Shown: positions 1 to 10,055, counted from the stretch's first letter. The stretch: DNA of 64,000 nucleotides from Arcobacter sp. (GCA_002869535.1 PKUK01000008.1:54541-118540); one strand, 5' to 3'. The notes: generated from the sequence alone by a model not told the origin. Numbers and translations: made by a program.

Positions 1-76
1 TTAATGCTAATGGTGGTAATCCACCCTCTTGTAATCTTTCTTCAGTATGTGCTCTATAATCAGCGATTAAACTCAT
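1..76 (-). CDS. acnB: Aconitate hydratase B, N-terminal fragment
   Basis: Only the first 25 codons are in the window; the gene runs off the left edge. The translation begins MSLIADYRAHTEERLQEGG, followed by LPPLAL. This matches the start of AcnB, the bifunctional aconitase / 2-methylisocitrate dehydratase of the TCA cycle (E. coli form: YRKHVAERAAEG). The start follows a GGAG ribosome site in the reverse complement. It is divergent from the fatty-acid operon, and both may share control through TTGTACAA-type sites between them. With only the N-terminus visible, domains and Fe-S ligands cannot be checked. Confidence 0.8.
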   Translation of the reverse strand, partial: MSLIADYRAHTEERLQEGGLPPLAL

Positions 77-104
77 ATATAACTCCTAATTAATTTGTAA
101 AGCA

Positions 105-110
105 ATTATA
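105..110 (-). promoter_or_regulatory. Predicted -10 box of acnB
   Basis: Reverse-strand TATAAT about 29 bp upstream of the acnB start. Campylobacterota sigma-70 promoters rely mainly on the -10 box. The TTGTACAA at 131-138 would lie near -35 of this promoter, so a protein bound there could compete with RNA polymerase. Confidence 0.45.
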
Positions 111-317
111 TCATATACAATGAGTTATTATTGTACAATTCTTGCAATGTGTAGTACAAGTTTTATTTGTGTATATATAAGTTACAAAAAAGCCCTCTAC
201 TTCTAACAAATGCCTATATTCCTTAACTTGTATATCTAGCCAATTTTTTTATTTCTACTAATTTATTAAAGTTATAATTTTATAAGATGTCTATATTCTG
301 TTCTTATTCTTTAGTAA

Positions 318-336
318 TTGTACAGTTTTTGTACAA
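318..336. promoter_or_regulatory. Palindromic candidate operator upstream of the fatty-acid operon
   Basis: TTGTACAGTTTTTGTACAA is a perfect inverted repeat with 7-bp arms and a 5-bp spacer. It lies about 90 bp before the expected transcription start of the operon. The same design recurs at 34056-34074. The dimeric regulator that would bind it is not identifiable in the window. Confidence 0.55.
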
Positions 337-403
337 AGAAGTATTAAAGTTATATTTTTCTTAAATATAATTATTAATAAAAACATTTCGATTATTTTTT
401 TGT

Positions 404-409
404 TATAAT
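404..409 (+). promoter_or_regulatory. Predicted -10 box of the fatty-acid operon
   Basis: A perfect TATAAT preceded by a T-rich tract, as is usual for Campylobacterota promoters. It would give a leader of about 30 nt ending in the AAAGGA ribosome site before the start at 445. Confidence 0.5.
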
Positions 410-444
410 GATACAATATTATATAAATTTGTAAAGGATCAACT

Positions 445-2175
445 ATGAGTCCATATAGATTTTTAACATATAATGAAATGTTCGATTATTTAACAACAAG
501 TTATGATAATCCTACCCTACTAAACTATATCAATCACAAAAATGAATATGAATCAATCTCTGTTATTGAGTTTAAAGAAAAGGTTATTTGCTTATGTGCA
601 GCCTTACAAAAACTTGGCATAAAAAAAAGTACTAAAGTAGCTATCTTTTCAAGTTCTTCACCCTTTTGGTTAATCTTTGATTTTGCTCTTCAACAATTAG
701 GAGCAATATCTGTTCCTATTTTTGCAAATATATCAACAAAAAATCTAAACTTTGAATTAGAAGACTCAAACTGCGAATTTATATTTATTGATGATATTGA
801 AAGAATTGATGATATAAAAAAGCAAATGACAGTTATAACTCATAATTTTTGTATCAAAAAAGACAACTATTACAACCTTGATGAGATTTTAGTTATGGGA
901 AAAGAGATTTGTGACAGACTTGAGTATATTGAAAACAAACCTAATGAAGATGATATTTTTTCTATAATTTATACAAGTGGTAACACCGGAACACCAAAGG
1001 GTGTTGTTCTTACGCATAAAAATATAATTTCTCAATTAAAAGATATAAATGAAGTTATTCATTTAAATGAAAAAGAGACTATTCTTTCACTTCTTCCCCT
1101 TGCTCATATATTTGAACGTGCGGTTATGAGTTATTATCTTTCAAGGGGTGTATCAATATACTTTGTTGATGATATAACAAATGTAGCGAATCTTATGAAA
1201 AGTGTTCGTCCAACTATGATGACCGTAGTACCAAGATTATTGGAAAAAATATTTAACAAAATAAAAACAAATATATCTGATAAACCAATAGTTAGTAGAG
1301 TAATAGGCTCATTGGCTTTTCGTTTTGCTTTGCTAGAAGATATAGATAAAAACTCTTTCTTATTTAAACTATTTGATAAAATTGTTTATTCAAAATTTCG
1401 TGAAATATTTGGGGGAAGAATTAAATGGGTTGTTTCAGGTGGAGCTCCATTAGAAAAAAATATTTATCAGTTCTTCTTAAATATTGGTATTCCTTTATAT
1501 CAAGGTTATGGGATGACAGAATTTTCACCTGTAATTTCTACAAATTATCCAGGTGCAAATCGTGTTGGAAGTTCTGGAAAAGCTATGCCAACAGCTGAAG
1601 TTAAAATAGAAGATGATGAACTTTTAGTAAAAGGTCCTTCACTTATGAAAGGGTATTTAAATAATGAAGAACTAACAAAAAAAGCAATTGATACAAATGG
1701 TTGGTTTCACACAGGAGATGTTGCCTCAATTGATGAAGATGGATATATTTATATACAAAGTAGAAAAAAAGATATCTTTAAAACTTCAACTGGAGAGTAT
1801 GTAAATGCAATCCCTATTGAACAAAACTTATCAAAAAACAAATATATTGAATTTGCAGTAGTTATATCCCATAATCAAAAATATACAACTGCCCTACTTT
1901 TTGTTGATCATGAAAGATATGAACAACAAAAATCAAGTAATTTAACTATAGAAGAGTATTATAATCAATCTGCAATCCATAAATCTATCCAAGAGCATAT
2001 AGATAAGTTAAATAAAACAGTAAATAAATGGGAAAAAGTAATAAGATATAAATTAATAACAAAACTTGCAACAATAGAAGGAGGAGAATTAACTCCTTCT
2101 ATGAAAGTTTGTAGGGAAGCTATTGAAAAGAAATATGAAAAAGAAATCCAAAGTATGTATAGGAGCTTAAAATGA
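445..2175 (+). CDS. fadD: Long-chain acyl-CoA synthetase (AMP-forming)
   Basis: Activates free fatty acids to acyl-CoA with ATP, the entry step of beta-oxidation. The 576-residue protein has the ANL-superfamily motifs in order: the P-loop-like YTSGNTGTPKGV at about residues 176-187, the adenine-binding YGMTE near 354, and WFHTGD near 420. A C-terminal subdomain follows (RKKDIFKTSTGEY). Family members of the FACL/long-chain type are about this length, so it looks complete. The start is supported by AAAGGA eight bases upstream. It is the first gene of a tightly packed operon; its stop overlaps the next start by 4 bp (ATGA). The exact chain length preferred cannot be read from sequence. Confidence 0.88.
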   Translation: MSPYRFLTYNEMFDYLTTSYDNPTLLNYINHKNEYESISVIEFKEKVICLCAALQKLGIKKSTKVAIFSSSSPFWLIFDFALQQLGAISVPIFANISTKNLNFELEDSNCEFIFIDDIERIDDIKKQMTVITHNFCIKKDNYYNLDEILVMGKEICDRLEYIENKPNEDDIFSIIYTSGNTGTPKGVVLTHKNIISQLKDINEVIHLNEKETILSLLPLAHIFERAVMSYYLSRGVSIYFVDDITNVANLMKSVRPTMMTVVPRLLEKIFNKIKTNISDKPIVSRVIGSLAFRFALLEDIDKNSFLFKLFDKIVYSKFREIFGGRIKWVVSGGAPLEKNIYQFFLNIGIPLYQGYGMTEFSPVISTNYPGANRVGSSGKAMPTAEVKIEDDELLVKGPSLMKGYLNNEELTKKAIDTNGWFHTGDVASIDEDGYIYIQSRKKDIFKTSTGEYVNAIPIEQNLSKNKYIEFAVVISHNQKYTTALLFVDHERYEQQKSSNLTIEEYYNQSAIHKSIQEHIDKLNKTVNKWEKVIRYKLITKLATIEGGELTPSMKVCREAIEKKYEKEIQSMYRSLK

Positions 2176-3445
2176 ATGAAAGAATAGCCATAATTGATGG
2201 ATTAAGAAGCCCAGTTGCAAAAGCAAATGGAAAACTAAATCATCTTCAAGTGGATAGTTTAGGAGCTATTATTGCAAAAGAGTTAGTTCTTAGAAACAAT
2301 ATACCCTATGATGATTTTGATGAAGTAATAATAGGAAATGTTGCACAACCAGCAAATGCAGCAAATGTAGCTAGAGTACTAGCTATAAGAGCAGGATTTC
2401 CTAAAAAAACAATTGCATATACAGTTCATAGAAATTGTGCTTCAGGAATGCAGGCTCTTTCAAGCTCAATTGAAAAAATATATACAAATCAAGGTGAAAT
2501 TTATCTTGCAGGTGGAGTAGAATCCATGAGTAATATTCCTTTACTATTTTAAAATCAATTCAAAGATTTTATGACAAAATTTACCTATGCAAAAACTGCA
2601 TCTGAGAAAATAAAACTTTTTACAACTTTTCGCCTTAGTTTTTTAAAACCTACTATTGGATTAATTTCTGGATTGACCGACCCAATTTCAGGTAAAATCA
2701 TGGGAATCACTGCTGAAAATCTAGCTAATGAGTTTAAAATAAGTCGCCAAGCGCAAGATGAATATGCACTTCAATCACACCTAAAAGCTCAAAAAGCAAT
2801 AGAGAGTGGAATACTAAAAGATGAAATACATCCTATCATGACAAAAGACTCTTCAATTATGGATGATGATGGAATAAGATTCAATCAAACTATTGAAGCC
2901 CTAAGTAAACTAAAACCAATATTTGATAGAACTAGTGGAACAGTAACAGCTGGAAACTCTTCACAGGTTTCTGATGGTGCTTGTATGATGATTTTATGTA
3001 GTGAATCAAAAGCAAAAGAACTAGGCCTTGAGCCAATTGGTTTTATAAAAGATTATGCCTATGCAGGATTAGATGCACATAGAATGGGACTAGGACCTAT
3101 TTTTGCTACAAAAAAACTCTTTGATAAAACAGGAACAACTTTAAAAGATATAGATTTAATAGAACTAAATGAAGCCTTTGCAGCACAAGTTATTGCAAAT
3201 CTTGAAGCTTTTAAATCAAAAAGCTTTTGTAAAAAAGAGTTTAATAGTGAACCATTAGGTGAAATAAATGAAGATATATTAAATGTAAATGGTGGAGAAT
3301 TGCCATGGGACATCCAGTTGGTATGAGTGGAGCTAGAATTGTACTTCACACTATTAAAGAATTAAAAAGAAAAGGTCTAAAAACTGGTCTTGCTACACTT
3401 TGTGTTGGTGGTGGGCAAGGTGCAAGTTTTTTAGTGGAGGTATAA
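2172..3445 (+). pseudogene. Acetyl-CoA acyltransferase (thiolase), broken by a stop and a frameshift
   Basis: Thiolase would release acetyl-CoA in the last step of beta-oxidation. The catalytic Cys lies in HRNCASGMQ (about residue 89). Two lesions break the frame. An in-frame TAA at 2550-2552 follows MSNIPLLF, after which the same frame resumes. Later a base is missing between 3297 and 3298: the expected GGA-GCA-ATT-GCC reads GGAGAATTGCC, so the reading leaves the ALGHP-like motif. The remaining family signature ([12 protein letters not shown], then [10 protein letters not shown]) continues in the -1 frame to a TAA at 3443-3445. Both the active-site His and the second catalytic Cys lie after the frameshift. 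Apart from these two changes the sequence looks intact, so the damage is recent or a sequencing error. Confidence 0.85.
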
Positions 3446-3446
3446 G

Positions 3447-5567
3447 ATGAATAATTTAACATTAAATATTGATAATAGTATTGCAACATTAACCTTTGAT
3501 TTAAAAAATTCAAAAGCAAATAAATTATCTTTTGAGCTACTAGCTGAACTGGATAAGGTTTTAGATGATATTAAAGAAAATAGTGAAATAAAAGCATTAG
3601 TTATTGATAGTGCAAAGCCTTCTATCTTTATTGCTGGTGCTGATATAAAAGAGATAGAAGCAATGAGTACCCAAGAGGAGATTTATGAACAAATCTCAAA
3701 GGGTGATGATATCTTAAATAAGTTAGAAAAATTAACAATTCCAACAATTGCATATATTCATGGTGCTTGTATGGGTGGTGGATTAGAACTTGCTTTATGT
3801 TGTAATTATAGAATAGCAACTACAAATGAAAAAACAAAACTAGCTTTTCCAGAAGTTAAACTTGGGTTTTTCCCAGGATTAGTAGGAACACAAAGGGCTC
3901 CAAAACTTGTGGGACTCATGACTGCTCTTGAGATGATTTTAACTGGTAAAAATTATGATGCTAAAAAAGCATTAAAAATTGGACTTGTAAATGAGATATT
4001 TGATAATGGACAAAAAGAGTTTAAATTAAAAGAGTTTATTACAAAAGTTTTAGAAAATAAAATTCAAAATAAAAAACTTTCCTTTGTAAATAACTTGATG
4101 CAAAAGTTCTCCCTTACAAGAGCCTATGTTTATAAAAAATCTTTGGAAACAATAGAGAAAAAAGTCAACAAAGACTTTAAAGCGCCATACACTGCCCTTG
4201 ATGTTATTAAAAAAACTTTTAATGAACCCTTTGAAAAAGGGATTGAAATAGAAGCAAAAGCTTTTTCGAACCTTGCAGCAAGTAAAGAATCAAAATATAT
4301 GATTAAACTTTTTTTCATGTTTGAAAAACTAAATAAAAACTTCGACAAAACACAAGTTCCAATTACAAATGTAGCTGTTCTTGGTAATGGAGTAATGGGG
4401 AAAGGAATTATTTGGCTATTTTCTAAATTTTTAAATGAAGTAAGAATCAAAATTAGAAAAATAGAACAAGCCCATGATATTATAAATAGTGTTGCTAAAC
4501 TTTATGACTCTTCAATTAAAAGAAGAAGTATGAGTCAAAATCAAGTGGATTTTAAACTAAACAAAATATCATACACAGATGAGTTTAATGGTTTAAGCCA
4601 AACTCAACTAGCAATAGAGGCTATAATTGAAGATGAAGATGCTAAAAAAGAGGCTTTTGAAGAGTTAGAAGCTGTTATGGATAAAGACTCAATTATTGCT
4701 ACAAATACTTCCTCAATCTCTATTGAAAAACTTGGAAGTGAACTTAAAAATAAAAAAAACTTTTTAGGAATACACTTTTTTAATCCTGTAAACATTATGC
4801 CACTAGTTGAAGTTATTCCCTCTTCACATACCTCTAAAAAGACTATAAATCGAGTTATTGAACTTCTGACTTCTTGTGGGAAAACACCTATTATAGTAGG
4901 AGATTGTGCTGGATTTATTGTCAATCGTATTTTACTTCCATATATTAATGAAGCAGCTTTTATACTTGAAGAGGGCTCTGATATTAAAACAATTGATAAA
5001 CTACTAAAAGAGTTTGGTATGCCAATGGGACCTTTTACTTTAGCAGATACTGTTGGTATTGATATTGGTTTTAAAGTTGCAACTATTTTAAATGAATCAT
5101 ATGGTTCAAGAATGGCTGTTGCTCCAATACTTACAAAGGTTTATAATGATTTAAAACTATTAGGTAAAAAAGATAAAAAAGGATTTTATCTTCATAATAC
5201 AAAAGATTTAGATATAAATACAGAGGTTTCAAAACTACTTTCAAGTAATAGAAAAACTTTTACTGATAAAGAGATAATTGAGCGTTGTATGTTTATCATG
5301 ATAAATGAAGCATCAAGATGTTTAGAAGAAGGAATTGTTAATGATCCACAAATTATAGATTTTGCTATGATTACAGGTACAGGATTTCCTCCATATAAAG
5401 GTGGAATTTGTGCCTATGCAAATGACATGGGGATTTCATATGTTGTAGATGAGCTTAAAAAATATGAAAAAAGTTATGGGGAGAGATTTAAACCAAGTCT
5501 TTTATTAGAAAAGCTCAATAAAGAGAATAAAGATTTTAAAACAGGAGAAGAGTTATGGAAACTTTAG
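3447..5567 (+). CDS. Enoyl-CoA hydratase / 3-hydroxyacyl-CoA dehydrogenase (FadB/FadJ type)
   Basis: Bifunctional enzyme for the hydration and NAD-dependent oxidation steps of beta-oxidation, 706 residues, the usual length. The N-terminal crotonase part has the oxyanion-hole segment IAGADIKEI (about 61-69) and HGACMGGGLELAL (about 104-116) with a Glu after GGG, and a second Glu in FPEVKLGFFPG. The dehydrogenase part begins near residue 309 with the dinucleotide fold VAVLGNGVMGKGI and contains IHFFNPVNIMPLVEV. It starts one base after the thiolase stop, so the pair would form the usual alpha/beta trifunctional complex; with the thiolase broken, the complex would lack its last activity. FadB and FadJ cannot be told apart here. 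Confidence 0.9.
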   Translation: MNNLTLNIDNSIATLTFDLKNSKANKLSFELLAELDKVLDDIKENSEIKALVIDSAKPSIFIAGADIKEIEAMSTQEEIYEQISKGDDILNKLEKLTIPTIAYIHGACMGGGLELALCCNYRIATTNEKTKLAFPEVKLGFFPGLVGTQRAPKLVGLMTALEMILTGKNYDAKKALKIGLVNEIFDNGQKEFKLKEFITKVLENKIQNKKLSFVNNLMQKFSLTRAYVYKKSLETIEKKVNKDFKAPYTALDVIKKTFNEPFEKGIEIEAKAFSNLAASKESKYMIKLFFMFEKLNKNFDKTQVPITNVAVLGNGVMGKGIIWLFSKFLNEVRIKIRKIEQAHDIINSVAKLYDSSIKRRSMSQNQVDFKLNKISYTDEFNGLSQTQLAIEAIIEDEDAKKEAFEELEAVMDKDSIIATNTSSISIEKLGSELKNKKNFLGIHFFNPVNIMPLVEVIPSSHTSKKTINRVIELLTSCGKTPIIVGDCAGFIVNRILLPYINEAAFILEEGSDIKTIDKLLKEFGMPMGPFTLADTVGIDIGFKVATILNESYGSRMAVAPILTKVYNDLKLLGKKDKKGFYLHNTKDLDINTEVSKLLSSNRKTFTDKEIIERCMFIMINEASRCLEEGIVNDPQIIDFAMITGTGFPPYKGGICAYANDMGISYVVDELKKYEKSYGERFKPSLLLEKLNKENKDFKTGEELWKL

Positions 5568-7915
5568 CATTTATACTTATACTTATTATATTTGGATACT
5601 TTTCTTATCCACTAATTTTATGGTTTGGATTTATTGGTGCGTATTCACTAATATTTTTTGATACAAGTGTTTTATTTTGGGTTGTATTTGCACTTTTAGC
5701 AATACTATTTTTAATTCCTAAAAATAGATTAAACCTTATCTCTTCTCCTTTAGTTAAATTTATTATGAAAAAAGGCTTGCTACCTAAAATATCCCAAACA
5801 GAAGAGGCAGCACTACAAGCTGGAACAAACTGGGTTGAAGCAGATTACTTTAATGCTGATATTAATTTTAAGGCCATTAAAGAAGAAAAAGTCACCAAGT
5901 TAACAGAAGAAGAAAAAGCTTTTTTAGATAATGAAGTAAATGAGCTATGTTCTATGACTAGTGATTGGGAGATTTTTCAAGATAGGGATTTACGTCCTGA
6001 TGTTTGGAAGTTTATAAAAGAGAAAAAGTTTTTTGGAATGATTATTCCTAAAGAAAATGGAGGGCTTGGCTTTAGTGCAACAGCTCACTCTCAGATAATA
6101 GAAAAACTTGTATCTCGTTCTCAAGTTTTAGCTATAACAATTATGGTTCCTAATTCACTTGGACCTGCTGAACTTATTTTAAAACATGGTACTCAAAAAC
6201 AAAAAGACAGATACCTTGAAGATTTAGCACATGGGAAACAAGTTCCTTGTTTTGGATTAACAGAACCAAATGCAGGAAGTGATGCTACTTCTATTACTTC
6301 AAATGGTGTATTATTTAAAGATGAAATGGGGAAAATCAAAATTAAATTAAATTTTGAGAAACGTTATATTACCTTGGGAAATATAGCTACTCTTATTGGT
6401 TTAGCTTTTAGATTATATGACCCAGAACATATATTGGGTGAGAAAGAAGACTTAGGAATTACTTTTGGATTACTTGATTCAAAACTAAAAGGAATTGATA
6501 ACTCAAGAAGACATGACCCACTAGGAATTCCTTTTATAAATTCTCCACTATTTGGTAAAGATGTAGTTATCGAACTTGATGATGTAATTGGCGGAAAAGA
6601 TGGCATTGGTCATGGTTGGCAAATGCTTGTTGAATCTCTTTCAATAGGACGAGGAATATCACTTCCTAGTGTCTCTTTAGGAGGAAGTAAATTTGCTTTA
6701 AAAGTAGTATCTTCTTACTCACAAATTAGAGAACAATTTGGACTTAGCCTTGATAGATTTGAAGGAATTGAAGAAAAAATAGCAAAAATAGCAGCCTTTA
6801 CCTATATGTTAAATGCTTCTCGTAATTATACTTTAGATGCTATTGATAATGGAGTACGTCCAGGAGTTATAAACTCTGTTATGAAATACCATGCAACAGA
6901 AAAATTTAGAGAAATCATAAATGACTCTATGGATGTTTTAGGTGGAAGTGCAATTATTAGAGGTGAAAAAAATCTTTTAGCCCATGCTTATTTTGCCTTA
7001 CCTATATCAATCACCGTTGAAGGGGCAAACATACTTACTCGTAATTTAATGCAATTTGGACAAGGATTAATAAAATCTCATCCATATATTTATACTCAAA
7101 TAAAAGCACTAAATAATAATGATGTCTATAGTTTTGACAAGGCATTTTTTGCACATATAGGACTTGTAGTCAAATCATTTTCTAAAACTTTAACTTGCTA
7201 TCTTACAAGGGGATTCTTTTTACAAACAGAAGGCTCTTTCAAACGATATAAACAAAAACTTATTTGGTCAAGTGCTGAATTTACTCTTTTAAGTAATACA
7301 GCCCTTGCTTTGCTGGGACCTTCATTGAAAAAAAGAGAAAATATCTCAGGAAGATTTGGAGATATGCTTTCATATATGTATTTGATTACTGCTACTCTTA
7401 GAGAGTTTGATAATAATCCAAAATCACAAGATAAAATCTTAGTTGATTATGTATGTAATTATGCATTTGAACAAATTCAAATAGCAAAAGAGGATATTTT
7501 ATACAATCTTCCTATGCTAAAAATATTTGTTCCTCTTGCTAGAATTAATCCAATAAGTATTAAATCCCCTGATAAATTAAATGAAAAAATAGTAAATAGT
7601 TTAAAAGATGAAACTTATCTAAAAGATTTAACATCAAGTGTATTTGTATCAAGTGATACAAAAGATAGACTAAATATTCTAGAAAAAGCTATTGAGTTAA
7701 ATAATGAGACAAAACCATCATTTATAAAAATAAAACTTGCTGTAAAAAATGGTGATTTGAAAAAAGACTCTTTAGAAAACATTTTTAAAGAAGCTTTTGA
7801 AAAAACTATTATTACAAAAGAGGAGTTAAGCAAACTAAAAAGAGCCCATAAAGTAAAACAAAAAATCATTGAAGTTGATTCATATAAAGCAAGAACATAC
7901 AAAACAATGAGATAG
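5555..7915 (+). CDS. fadE: Acyl-CoA dehydrogenase FadE
   Basis: FAD enzyme that introduces the first double bond into acyl-CoA. The 786-residue length and the hydrophobic N-terminus (two membrane segments within the first 50 residues, then PKNRLNLISSP) are typical of FadE-type dehydrogenases rather than the short soluble ones. Recognisable parts are CFGLTEPNAGSDATS (about 229-243) in the middle domain and VEGANILTRNLMQFGQG near 487-503, where the family has its catalytic Glu. A C-terminal DUF1974-like extension follows. Translation starts 13 bp inside the preceding gene, indicating coupling. Confidence 0.9.
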   Translation: METLAFILILIIFGYFSYPLILWFGFIGAYSLIFFDTSVLFWVVFALLAILFLIPKNRLNLISSPLVKFIMKKGLLPKISQTEEAALQAGTNWVEADYFNADINFKAIKEEKVTKLTEEEKAFLDNEVNELCSMTSDWEIFQDRDLRPDVWKFIKEKKFFGMIIPKENGGLGFSATAHSQIIEKLVSRSQVLAITIMVPNSLGPAELILKHGTQKQKDRYLEDLAHGKQVPCFGLTEPNAGSDATSITSNGVLFKDEMGKIKIKLNFEKRYITLGNIATLIGLAFRLYDPEHILGEKEDLGITFGLLDSKLKGIDNSRRHDPLGIPFINSPLFGKDVVIELDDVIGGKDGIGHGWQMLVESLSIGRGISLPSVSLGGSKFALKVVSSYSQIREQFGLSLDRFEGIEEKIAKIAAFTYMLNASRNYTLDAIDNGVRPGVINSVMKYHATEKFREIINDSMDVLGGSAIIRGEKNLLAHAYFALPISITVEGANILTRNLMQFGQGLIKSHPYIYTQIKALNNNDVYSFDKAFFAHIGLVVKSFSKTLTCYLTRGFFLQTEGSFKRYKQKLIWSSAEFTLLSNTALALLGPSLKKRENISGRFGDMLSYMYLITATLREFDNNPKSQDKILVDYVCNYAFEQIQIAKEDILYNLPMLKIFVPLARINPISIKSPDKLNEKIVNSLKDETYLKDLTSSVFVSSDTKDRLNILEKAIELNNETKPSFIKIKLAVKNGDLKKDSLENIFKEAFEKTIITKEELSKLKRAHKVKQKIIEVDSYKARTYKTMR

Positions 7916-7922
7916 GAAAAAG

Positions 7923-10055
7923 ATGAATAAAGATTTGCTAATAAATTCAAGTGGTGTTGTACTCAATATCATAGAAAAAATTCTTGATACAAATATAGAG
8001 ATTAAGGGTATTGAAAATATTCCTAAAAATAATCCTAGGATTTTTGTGGCAAACCACTTCACAAGAATTGAAGCTTTAATCGTACCCTATGCTCTATATG
8101 AACTTACCAATAAAAAAGTAGGTGTAATTGCTGATGATAGCTTGTTTGATACATATTTTGGTGACTTTTTAAAAAACTTAGGTGCAATGCCAATATCTGC
8201 ACCATTGAGAAATAATATCATGCTTGGTGATTTAATCACTGGTCACAAGGATTGGATGATTTTCCCAGAAGGAAATATGGTTAAAGCAAAAGATATATCA
8301 AAAGAAGGAAATCACTTCTGCGTAAAAATCAATGGAACTTGTCAAGTAGTTCATACAGGCTCTGCTTTTTTTGCTCTATATTCGCAACTATTACGAAATG
8401 ATTATTTTAATAATAAAATAAAAGATTTAAAAAAATTTCAACGTAAATATTTTTTAGATGAGTCTAAAAACATCTCAAATGAAGAGACTATGATTGTACC
8501 AATCAATATCTCATACTCAAAGCTAAGAACTGGCAAAAACTTTTTACTTGATATGGTTCCTAGGTTTATGGATAAGATTGGTAAACATTTTTTAGAAGAA
8601 TTAGAAATAGAGTCAAATATCGTTTTAAACTCAAAAATAATAATCCAAATTCTCAAACCTCTTAGTACTCAAGATTTATTAGTTGATTTTTATAAAAAAG
8701 AACCTAACCATAATAAGATTATCAATAAATATAGATATGAATTGACCCATCGCTTTATGGATAGAATATATAAAAGCTTAACCATAAACTTTGACCATAT
8801 TTTTACACTTCTTATTCTTTTATATCCTAAAAAATCGATTAATAAAAATCATCTAAAAAGAATGATTTATCTTTTATGGAATGAAATAAAACATAACTGT
8901 CTTAACTATGATAAAGATTTGGAACAAAATATTATAAATCTTATTTCATATGAAGAGTTTGAACCCTTTGAAGATATTTTAAAAATTGCAATAAAATATA
9001 ATATTATTTATGAAGATAATTTAAACTATTTTATAGACAAAAATGCACTTTTAAATACATACACTCACCATACAATACGTTTAAATAACATACTTCGTGT
9101 AATATTAAATGAAGTACTAATTATTGATAGCCTTAATATAATTGCAAAAGATTTAGTTTTAAAAGATAAAAAAGAGATAAACACACAACTCCTTGAACTT
9201 TTGGAAAAAGAAGAGAAAGATGAATTTGATAATGACTATAACGAATATAAGGATTATGAGAATATAAAACCAAAAATAACTGGATCATCAAGATATTATA
9301 ATCATACTAGTTCTAATATTTGTGTTATCACTGTTCATGGTTTTTCATCTTCACCACAAGAAGTTGAACAAATGAGTGAATATCTTCATAACAAAGGTTT
9401 AAATGTCTATTCTCCTCGATTAAAAGGCCATGGAACAGTTCCCGAAGACCTAAAGGAGAGAAGCTGGCAAGAGTGGTACTTTTCACTTTCCCGTGCAATA
9501 GTAATTGCAACACTTAAATATAAAAAAATATATGTTATTGGTTTTTCAACAGGAGGACTATTAGCACTATTAAGTACTAAGAAATGTTATATTGAATTTG
9601 CCGGAATAATATGTATAAATGCCGCTTTACATTTAAACGATATACGAGTAAAAACCCTAGTTCCAGCCCTATCATTTTGGAATGATATATTAAATGCTGT
9701 TCATGCTAATGAATATAGCAAAAAATATGTAGATAATAATGCTGAAAACCCAGATATAAATTATGATAAATTTTATGTGGAATCAATAAAACAGTTAAGT
9801 GATTTGATGAGTAAAACAAGAAAAATCCTATCAGATATACAAAGTCCTATCTTAATAATTCAAGGTAAAGATGACCCAGTTGTGAATCCAACATCTGCTT
9901 ATGAGATATTTGATAAAATAAAATCTAAAGAAAAAGAGTTAGTAATTTTAGAGCGAAAAAATCATGTGATTGTAAAAGGAGAAGATACAAAAGAGTTATA
10001 TGATGAAATCATAAAATTTATACAGCAACATAAAATCAAGGAAAAAGATGATTAA
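7923..10055 (+). CDS. PlsC-like acyltransferase fused to an alpha/beta hydrolase
   Basis: A 710-residue fusion. The N-terminal part resembles glycerophosphate acyltransferases: VANHFTRIEALIVPY carries the block I His, but the usual HX4D reads HX4E; block III is FPEGNMV. The C-terminal part (from about residue 465) is an alpha/beta hydrolase: HGFSSSP oxyanion loop, nucleophile elbow GFSTGG (Ser near 541), GKDDPVV with the acid, and KNHVIV with the His. The middle 200 residues are rich in Ile/Asn/Lys and unassigned. Placed between FadE and a thioesterase, it may move acyl groups between phospholipid and acyl-CoA pools, or first hydrolyse an ester. Function is inferred from domains only. Confidence 0.75.
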   Translation: MNKDLLINSSGVVLNIIEKILDTNIEIKGIENIPKNNPRIFVANHFTRIEALIVPYALYELTNKKVGVIADDSLFDTYFGDFLKNLGAMPISAPLRNNIMLGDLITGHKDWMIFPEGNMVKAKDISKEGNHFCVKINGTCQVVHTGSAFFALYSQLLRNDYFNNKIKDLKKFQRKYFLDESKNISNEETMIVPINISYSKLRTGKNFLLDMVPRFMDKIGKHFLEELEIESNIVLNSKIIIQILKPLSTQDLLVDFYKKEPNHNKIINKYRYELTHRFMDRIYKSLTINFDHIFTLLILLYPKKSINKNHLKRMIYLLWNEIKHNCLNYDKDLEQNIINLISYEEFEPFEDILKIAIKYNIIYEDNLNYFIDKNALLNTYTHHTIRLNNILRVILNEVLIIDSLNIIAKDLVLKDKKEINTQLLELLEKEEKDEFDNDYNEYKDYENIKPKITGSSRYYNHTSSNICVITVHGFSSSPQEVEQMSEYLHNKGLNVYSPRLKGHGTVPEDLKERSWQEWYFSLSRAIVIATLKYKKIYVIGFSTGGLLALLSTKKCYIEFAGIICINAALHLNDIRVKTLVPALSFWNDILNAVHANEYSKKYVDNNAENPDINYDKFYVESIKQLSDLMSKTRKILSDIQSPILIIQGKDDPVVNPTSAYEIFDKIKSKEKELVILERKNHVIVKGEDTKELYDEIIKFIQQHKIKEKDD

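Larger units (their letters stand above)
77..444. other. Divergent control region acnB / fatty-acid operon
   Basis: Non-coding stretch of 368 bp. It holds a TATAAT -10 box for acnB (reverse strand, 105-110), a TTGTACAA site at 131-138 near the expected -35 of that promoter, a half-site AGTACAAG at 153-160, a 19-bp palindrome at 318-336, and a TATAAT at 404-409 for the rightward operon. I see no conserved small ORF or tRNA in it. Confidence 0.6.

Noticed and set aside
3290-3330. Programmed frameshift in the thiolase
   Set aside because: No slippery heptamer or downstream structure at the shift; the site differs from the family sequence by exactly one missing base.
3059-3349. Antisense frame under the thiolase
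   Set aside because: Shadow of the thiolase coding sequence; no start signals.
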